Below are positions 59,194-64,000 of a stretch of DNA of 64,000 nucleotides, in pieces. The first letter of the stretch is position 1; the number at the start of each line of letters is the position of its first letter. The translations under genes were made by a program, and so were the position numbers. A model generated the notes under the pieces. That model was given only the letters and a program-made list of their open reading frames with translations. It was not told where the DNA came from and searched no databases. The stretch lies in contig SVIG01000003.1 in NCBI GenBank assembly GCA_015071005.1, forward strand, positions 1 to 64,000, written 5' to 3'. Origin of the DNA: Clostridiales bacterium. Lineage in GTDB: Bacteria > Bacillota > Clostridia > Christensenellales > Borkfalkiaceae.

Positions 59194-60864
59194 TTATTTT
59201 ACTTGTATAATCGTGCCTTTTTCAATATTCAAAATGTTATCGGCAATTTCTAATGCCGCAGGTCTATGGGTAACGATAAGACACGTTCTATCGTTGAGCG
59301 CTCTCAAATTTTCAAGCAAAGCGCTTTCCGTTTCGGTATCCAACGCACTCGTTGCTTCGTCCAAGAGTAAAATCGGACGATTGGATAATATCGCTCTTGC
59401 CACCGCCAAGCGTTGTCTTTGTCCTTCGGACAAACCGCTGCCAGCTTCTAATAACACCGTATTTAATCCGTCAGGCAAATCATATACGAAATCCGCGCAA
59501 GCGACGCGCAGGGCTGATTTTATTTTTTCTTCGTCAAGCGTTTCCTTGTTAAAGAAAACTAAATTCTCACGAATCGTACCCGAGAACAAGAAATTTCCTT
59601 GCGGAACGTAAGCAAAAAGCCCTCTATACGCTTCCGTGAGTTCTCTTTCGCCGTCTTGATAAACAAGCGAAATTTTGCCTAAATTTTGACGGAAAACACG
59701 TAATAAAAGTTTGAATAAGGTACTTTTACCCGCTCCCGACGCGCCTGTCAGGCAAACAATCTTTCCCTTTTCAATCGTAGCGGAGGCATTCTCTAAAACG
59801 GTTTCTCTGCCGTAGGTAAAACCGACGTTTTCAAAGCGAATTGCGGACAAGTTATCGTACTGTGCGTCCACTTGTTCGGCATTTACGTTTTCTTTATCAA
59901 GCTCGCTAATTTCTAACAATCGTTCGCTGCTTGCAAGTCGTGCATAATAGGCAGGTGCGAGCGAAGAAAAACCCGAAAGCGGCTGCTGAAATTGCATTAA
60001 AAGAAGAATGACGGAAAGTATCGCGCCGTAATCGTCCATTTTGCCGTTCAAAACGCTTACTCCGCACCAAACAACGGCAAAAATCAAACCGAAATTGCTT
60101 AAAAAATTGAAAAATCCGTTCATGCACGAGCGCAAAACGTTTCGTTTCATTCGTTTATCATAATAAACGTTCGTTAAAGCTTGCGCTTTGTCGGTATATT
60201 TTCCTTCGGCGCTATACGCCTTGACTGTCATAATCGAGCCTAAACCTTCTTGCATAAACGAACGGACCTGCCCGTCGCTTTCCATGACTTCTTTATGCTT
60301 TTGCTTAAGCTGTTTTCTAAAAAGCGCAAACAAACCGCAGAAGATACCGCCGCAAACAATATAAATAAGCGTAAACCAAGGATCGATCGTAAGCAATGCG
60401 ACGATTGCGCCGACTGTTTGTGCGACCATACCTGCGATTGCAGGCATCAGCCCTGCTGTCGTTGCGCTGACTTCGGAAATATCGGACGTGAGTCGATTCA
60501 TTAGCTCCCCGCTATGATATTCGTTGATTTTTGCATAATCCGAACGTAAAATCGCGGAAAAGGTTTTTACGCGCAACGTCGAGAAAATCATCGTGCGAAG
60601 TTTTTCACTCAAATACCCCGTCCAAGTCTTTAATGCGATTCTAAAGAGTAAAAGCCCGAGCAAACAGCCCGCAAAAATCCAAAGCCGTGTGGCTTGTTGA
60701 TTGGTCGCGCTGTTGATAAGATAACGCACCATATACGCAAACGCCAAAGAAAAAACGGTAGAAAGCACCGTTAAAACGGTCAAAAAGACGATAAATGCAC
60801 TATACGGGCGTATTTCGTTTTTTAACCATATTTTCCCTGAATTCATTTGCGTGGATTTCTTCAT
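59194..60864 (-). CDS. ABC exporter (fused permease and ATPase)
   Basis: This 556-residue half-transporter has a six-helix type IV exporter domain (about 20-310) and a nucleotide-binding domain with Walker A LTGASGAGKST near 372-382, signature GLSEGQRQR near 475, Walker B PILLLDEATSALD, and H-loop VTHRP. There is no N-terminal C39 peptidase domain. It belongs to the lipid/peptide exporter class. It is the last gene of a tight minus-strand cassette behind purB (lipoprotein-like peptide, HprK-like, PqqD, S26-type peptidase), so export of a modified peptide is a reasonable inference. Confidence 0.93.
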   Translation of the reverse strand: MKKSTQMNSGKIWLKNEIRPYSAFIVFLTVLTVLSTVFSLAFAYMVRYLINSATNQQATRLWIFAGCLLGLLLFRIALKTWTGYLSEKLRTMIFSTLRVKTFSAILRSDYAKINEYHSGELMNRLTSDISEVSATTAGLMPAIAGMVAQTVGAIVALLTIDPWFTLIYIVCGGIFCGLFALFRKQLKQKHKEVMESDGQVRSFMQEGLGSIMTVKAYSAEGKYTDKAQALTNVYYDKRMKRNVLRSCMNGFFNFLSNFGLIFAVVWCGVSVLNGKMDDYGAILSVILLLMQFQQPLSGFSSLAPAYYARLASSERLLEISELDKENVNAEQVDAQYDNLSAIRFENVGFTYGRETVLENASATIEKGKIVCLTGASGAGKSTLFKLLLRVFRQNLGKISLVYQDGERELTEAYRGLFAYVPQGNFLFSGTIRENLVFFNKETLDEEKIKSALRVACADFVYDLPDGLNTVLLEAGSGLSEGQRQRLAVARAILSNRPILLLDEATSALDTETESALLENLRALNDRTCLIVTHRPAALEIADNILNIEKGTIIQVK

Positions 60865-60879
60865 AATTTTACCCTATCG

Positions 60880-61347
60880 TTATTTTTGTTTGCGCGGAAA
60901 GAAGAATCGAAAGATCTTTGCGCAAAAACGTCGAATCTTATATTTTATAAGAACAAAAAAACGGCGCGTTTTATAAGTTTTTAAGCGCTTATTGGCATAA
61001 GCGACGTATTTTTCGTCCGTACAAAAAATATGCTTTCCTTTGCGAAAAAACTCCGTCAAAACGCCGATTACTGCCTCTTCGGGGACGTTCTCGTCGGAAT
61101 AACAGTTGTCGCCGCGAATGATATAACCCGTATCCGTTGGTGCTAAAACGCGATGCAAAATGTATGCGTCGCCTCGTTTATAAAGCGCGACGTCCAAACG
61201 TTTTAATTTTTCCGTTTTGGGGCGTACGACAATGGTATCTCGCCTATTTTTGAGCATAGGCAACATACTTACGCCGACCGTCGGGCCGATATACACGCCT
61301 TTTTCTAAAAGCGCGTCTTCAATTTTGAGCTTTTCAACTTCACTCAT
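60880..61347 (-). CDS. S24/S26-family peptidase (signal-peptidase-like)
   Basis: This 155-residue protein has the serine-protease box GVSMLPML with Ser27, and LDVALYKRGDAYILHRVL, where His65 sits where signal peptidases of the SipW/ER type use His in place of Lys. YIIRGDNC is the usual third box. No N-terminal membrane span is present; the C-terminus is very basic and aromatic (RRFFVLIKYKIRRF), perhaps peripheral to the membrane. Its ATG overlaps the pqqD stop (ATGA). Such proteins accompany PqqD and HprK-like genes in RiPP-type cassettes and may process the peptide. Confidence 0.8.
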   Translation of the reverse strand: MSEVEKLKIEDALLEKGVYIGPTVGVSMLPMLKNRRDTIVVRPKTEKLKRLDVALYKRGDAYILHRVLAPTDTGYIIRGDNCYSDENVPEEAVIGVLTEFFRKGKHIFCTDEKYVAYANKRLKTYKTRRFFVLIKYKIRRFCAKIFRFFFPRKQK

Positions 61348-61607
61348 TCGGCAAACCCGTTTCTCGTCAATATTTCAACGAATCTTTCTACGTCAGCGCA
61401 TGCTTTTTCTTCTTCGACGTCGTATTCCGCACAAAGCGCATTTACGCCGTCTTCAACGGAATGTTCTTCCGTGTAAAAGCGCCATAAAAACGCGCCCGTC
61501 GAATTCAAATTGATCATTCCGTGGAATTCTTTGCTCATTTTTCCTACGGGCACTACTACCGTTTCCCCGCCGACTTCTCTTAAAACAAAACCTTTTTTAA
61601 TTTGCAT
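61344..61607 (-). CDS. PqqD-family peptide-recognition protein
   Basis: This 87-residue winged-helix protein is of the PqqD/RRE family, which binds leader peptides of RiPP precursors and presents them to modifying enzymes. The hallmark is present: MINLNSTGAFLWRFY at about 31-45, then SVEDGVNALCAEYDVEEEKA and DVERFVEILTRNGF. GGAGA precedes the ATG. It sits between the HprK-like gene (overlapping spacing) and the peptidase gene (four-base overlap), so the three are translated together. Confidence 0.9.
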   Translation of the reverse strand: MQIKKGFVLREVGGETVVVPVGKMSKEFHGMINLNSTGAFLWRFYTEEHSVEDGVNALCAEYDVEEEKACADVERFVEILTRNGFAE

Positions 61608-61609
61608 AA

Positions 61610-62326
61610 TTATTTCTCCGCATAATTTTTCCCTGTCAAGGCTTCAAAGGATTTTTGCACCGCTTCTTCCGAGATATCGCACTTCAATAAGTAAGCGGGC
61701 GTTTTTTGAATCAGCTTATCGGCAAGCTCTAACGTTGCCAACGCGCCTTCTTCCGTTTCAGGGATTAAAAGCTGCGTAAATAAGCGGCTCGTTACTTCCT
61801 TATTTGTTAATTGATCTATGGAATTTTCTTTTGCTTGCTCCAAAAAGCAAAGGCCGCAAAGGGGTGCGCTTGTTTTTTCGCCCCAACCTTCTTTGCCCTG
61901 CCAAGGCGTACCAAAGGCAATAAATTGGTCTTCGGTACAAGCCAAAATCGGTTTATCCCCGTTGACAATTTTCGTGTTTGGAACGTTTTTCAGCCAAAGC
62001 TTGGTATGGGTAGACTTCCCCGTACCGCTACGCCCCAAAAAAGCATACGCCTTACCTTCGTATTCTAAAATGGACGAATGCATTAAAATACGTCCAAATA
62101 AAGGCATTTGCATACAAATACTACGATAAAGACAAATATTTTCAATATATCCGTCCGAAAAATTGGGGGAAAGTTTTTTTTCTTCCTCAAATTCTTCTTT
62201 CGTCACTTCTGCCGTAATATCTACGGGCGAAGCCTGATCGTCGGAAAGATACTTAAAACAAAATTTATCCGTGTATGCGTATTGATTTTTGATTAGAACA
62301 CGAAGTCCTGCAAGCTCATATACCAT
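61610..62326 (-). CDS. HPr-kinase/PEPCK-like P-loop protein
   Basis: This 238-residue protein has the HprK/PEPCK-type P-loop FLGRSGTGKST at residues 97-106, LMHSS just before it, VNGDKPIL at 121-128, and AFGTPWQGKEGW at 138-148, which is typical of the HprK-like proteins found with PqqD. It lacks the N-terminal domain and the C-terminal HPr-binding helices of real HPr kinase. Relatives in lasso-peptide clusters phosphorylate a residue of the precursor; whether this one does is untested. The ribosome site is weak; the gene follows the small lipoprotein-like ORF by 15 bases. Confidence 0.82.
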   Translation of the reverse strand: MVYELAGLRVLIKNQYAYTDKFCFKYLSDDQASPVDITAEVTKEEFEEEKKLSPNFSDGYIENICLYRSICMQMPLFGRILMHSSILEYEGKAYAFLGRSGTGKSTHTKLWLKNVPNTKIVNGDKPILACTEDQFIAFGTPWQGKEGWGEKTSAPLCGLCFLEQAKENSIDQLTNKEVTSRLFTQLLIPETEEGALATLELADKLIQKTPAYLLKCDISEEAVQKSFEALTGKNYAEK

Positions 62327-62341
62327 AAAATTTTCTAAATT

Positions 62342-62515
62342 TTAATAATTATCAGTCCAGCCTTCACTATCAGTCTCGCCTGGAACGTTAGGGCGAGTGG
62401 GCTTTGCCGGTTCTTTGATGGTTTCCGTCACGCAATCCGAACACCCTGCAAATGCAAACGCGACGACAAAGGTTAACGCCATGCAAAGGGATAAAAGCGC
62501 TCTTTTCAATTTCAT
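62342..62515 (-). CDS. Small lipoprotein-like peptide, candidate cassette substrate
   Basis: This is a 57-residue product: a basic N-region, a hydrophobic segment (LLSLCMALTFVVAFAFAG) and Cys25 in the lipobox-like FAGC. It continues with 33 residues holding a second Cys (Cys28), a Pro-rich spacer (KEPAKPTRPNVPGE) and an acidic, aromatic end (GWTDNY). The ATG at 62515 follows AAGGAG that overlaps the purB stop, so it is cotranscribed with purB and leads the HprK/PqqD/S26/ABC cassette. It may be a small lipoprotein, or the precursor acted on by the cassette. I know of no family match. Confidence 0.65.
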   Translation of the reverse strand: MKLKRALLSLCMALTFVVAFAFAGCSDCVTETIKEPAKPTRPNVPGETDSEGWTDNY

Positions 62516-62525
62516 ATCTAGCTCC

Positions 62526-63962
62526 TTACACGCGCACGTCGCCCTTTTCCCCAAGGAGCGTAGCGTGTTTTTCTAAAATGGGATCGATTTCGTTGGCGAT
62601 AAATTCAACCGTTTGCGAAGGCGCTCTGCCGATGAACTTACTCGCGTCCAAAATTTCGTCGATTTTATCCCATACGGGGCGGAACATTTCGTCCGCTTTG
62701 ATTAAATCAATCAGATTATTTTCTTTCCCTTCCACTTTCACGTTTTTACCTGCTTCCATGGAAAGCTGACGGATTCTTTCGTGGAGTTCTTGTCTATCTC
62801 CACCTGCTTTTACGCAACCCATCATAATATTTTCCGTCGCCATAAACGGCAATTCCGCGCGAATATGCTTTGCAATAACCTTTTCATACACAACAAGGTT
62901 TTCCGCAACGTTCATATAAATATTCAAAATCGCGTCCACCGACAAAAACGCTTGCGCGTTTACGATGCGGCGATTTGCGGAATCATCCAACGTTCTTTCA
63001 AACCATTGCGTAGACGCGGTCAACGCGCTATTCATCGGCAAGGAAATTACGTATCTTGCCAATGCGCCGATACGTTCGGATCGCATAGGATTGCGTTTGT
63101 ACGCCATTGCGGACGAACCGATTTGGTTCTTTTCGAAGGGTTCTTCTATTTCCTTCATGTTTTGCAAAATACGGATATCGTTCGAGAACTTATATGCACT
63201 TTGCGCGATTTGCGAGAGTACGCAAAGAATATTGTAGTCAAGTTTACGAGGATACGTTTGACCGGTCACGCCGTATACTTTATCATAGCCAAGCTTGGAA
63301 ACAACTTTCTTTTCAAGCGCCTTAATCTTTTCTTCGTCGCCGTTGAAAAGCTCCATAAAGCTTGCTTGCGTACCCGTTGTACCCTTTACGCCGCGAAGCT
63401 TAATATTTTCCTTCGCGTTCATAAGGTTTACGTAGTCCATTTCCAAATCCTGCAACCAAAGAGTCGCGCGTTTGCCGACTGTCGTAAGCTGTGCAGGCTG
63501 CAAATGGGTAAAGCCGAGCGTGGGGACGTCTTTATATTTAAGAGCAAACTTTTTCAGCTTGTCCATAACGTTGACAAGTTTTTTCAAGATAATATCCAAG
63601 GCTTCGTCAAGCATAATTGCTTCGGCGTTGCAGTTTACAAAGCAGCTCGTTGCGCCAAGATGGATAATGGGTTTCCCCTTTTGCGCGTACTCGCCGTAAG
63701 CCTTTACGTGCGCCATAACGTCGTGACGGACTTCTCTTTCAAACTTCGCCGCCAATTCGTAATCAATCTCGTCGGCGTACTTTTTCAAATCGTCCACTTG
63801 TTCTTGCGTGACGTTCAAGCCAAGCTCCATTTCCGATTCCGCAAGCGCGATCCAAAGCTTTCTCCAAAGCTTAAAGCGCTTTTCATCGGAAAATGCGTGC
63901 TGCATATCCTTGCTTGCATAACGGGTAATAAGCGGATTCGTATAAATGCTGTTATCTACCAT
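62526..63962 (-). CDS. purB: Adenylosuccinate lyase
   Basis: It acts twice in purine synthesis (SAICAR to AICAR, adenylosuccinate to AMP). The 478-residue protein carries HLGATSCFVNCNAEA, HLQPAQLTTVGKRA with the catalytic His, KGTTGTQASF, and the fumarase-superfamily signature GSSAMAYKRNPMRSER. Length is normal for this subgroup. The ATG at 63962 follows GGTGAG; a TTG at 63974 is at the predicted transcript start. The gene leads the minus-strand transcript that continues into the small lipoprotein cassette. Confidence 0.96.
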   Translation of the reverse strand: MVDNSIYTNPLITRYASKDMQHAFSDEKRFKLWRKLWIALAESEMELGLNVTQEQVDDLKKYADEIDYELAAKFEREVRHDVMAHVKAYGEYAQKGKPIIHLGATSCFVNCNAEAIMLDEALDIILKKLVNVMDKLKKFALKYKDVPTLGFTHLQPAQLTTVGKRATLWLQDLEMDYVNLMNAKENIKLRGVKGTTGTQASFMELFNGDEEKIKALEKKVVSKLGYDKVYGVTGQTYPRKLDYNILCVLSQIAQSAYKFSNDIRILQNMKEIEEPFEKNQIGSSAMAYKRNPMRSERIGALARYVISLPMNSALTASTQWFERTLDDSANRRIVNAQAFLSVDAILNIYMNVAENLVVYEKVIAKHIRAELPFMATENIMMGCVKAGGDRQELHERIRQLSMEAGKNVKVEGKENNLIDLIKADEMFRPVWDKIDEILDASKFIGRAPSQTVEFIANEIDPILEKHATLLGEKGDVRV

Positions 63963-63976
63963 AATTCTCACCAATG

Positions 63977-63982
63977 ATTATA
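63977..63982 (-). promoter_or_regulatory. -10 element of the purB transcript
   Basis: TATAAT on the minus strand, 14 bases before the ATG. The -35 would fall at the window edge, so the promoter cannot be confirmed. Confidence 0.5.
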
Positions 63983-64000
63983 CTTTTTCGGGCTCGGGAT

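Noticed and set aside
59194-62515. Lasso-peptide cluster
   Set aside because: HprK-like, PqqD and ABC genes fit, but there is no asparagine-synthetase-like cyclase or transglutaminase-like protease, and the small peptide has no acidic residue at ring positions 7-9 after its glycine.

Overview
The window looks like a chromosomal segment of an endospore-forming, probably anaerobic member of the Clostridia (Bacillota). The evidence is a complete spoIIIAA-AH operon, spoIVB, a ytfI-ytfJ (gerW) pair and two D,D-carboxypeptidases. Around them is the Firmicutes-type order spoIIIA / asp23-like / nusB / folD / ispA / tlyA / nadK / argR / recN / spoIVB. A sodium-pump decarboxylase cluster and a full glycogen operon suggest fermentative life. 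Closer placement (for example an uncultured gut lineage) is only a guess.

Layout. 0-3.1 kb is a scarred region: a lone ClpB N-terminal domain, hsp20, the C-terminal remnant of a tyrosine integrase, short repeats resembling integrase arm sites, and a tRNA-Trp. 3.1-9.6 kb holds rnhA, a TVP38-family membrane protein and a five-gene biotin-dependent cluster (two carboxyltransferases, a gamma-like subunit, a biotin carrier and the OadB-type pump). 9.8-17 kb holds a BaiN-like flavoprotein carrying an in-frame palindromic insertion, a chorismate mutase-cytidylate kinase fusion, plsC, an IspH-ribosomal protein S1 fusion and htpG. 17-29.2 kb is the sporulation/housekeeping block ending at spoIVB. 29.2-36.9 kb holds dacF-like, lysA, a site-2 protease, scpAB, ytfIJ, dacB-like and rluB. 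37-38.4 kb is a decayed RHS/polymorphic-toxin locus: an RHS tail, a small membrane protein and a frameshifted DUF4279 gene. 38.5-42.4 kb holds lexA, an eight-cysteine mini-protein, a 2H phosphoesterase, hflX and a Xer-type recombinase. 42.7-53 kb is the glg operon on the minus strand (glgB-glgC-glgD-glgA-glgP-amylase). 53.4-56.9 kb holds coaE, polA and tRNA-Leu(CAA). 57-59.2 kb is a sugar-kinase-like gene divergent from an AraC regulator. 59.2-64 kb is purB followed by a tight peptide-modification-like cassette: a small lipoprotein-like peptide, an HPr-kinase-like protein, PqqD, an S26-type peptidase and an ABC exporter.

How the parts fit. The glg genes make and break down glycogen from ADP-glucose. 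The 12S-like, 5S-like and 1.3S-like proteins could move a carboxyl group between CoA thioesters and oxo acids, with OadB coupling decarboxylation to Na+ export. The spoIIIA, spoIVB, ytfJ and Dac proteins serve the engulfed forespore. The most novel candidates are the cassette behind purB, two families of short dispersed repeats (one copy inserted in frame in a gene), a recurrent leaderless promoter-start architecture, and the AroH-Cmk fusion. All function calls come from reading motifs by eye; no database search was run.
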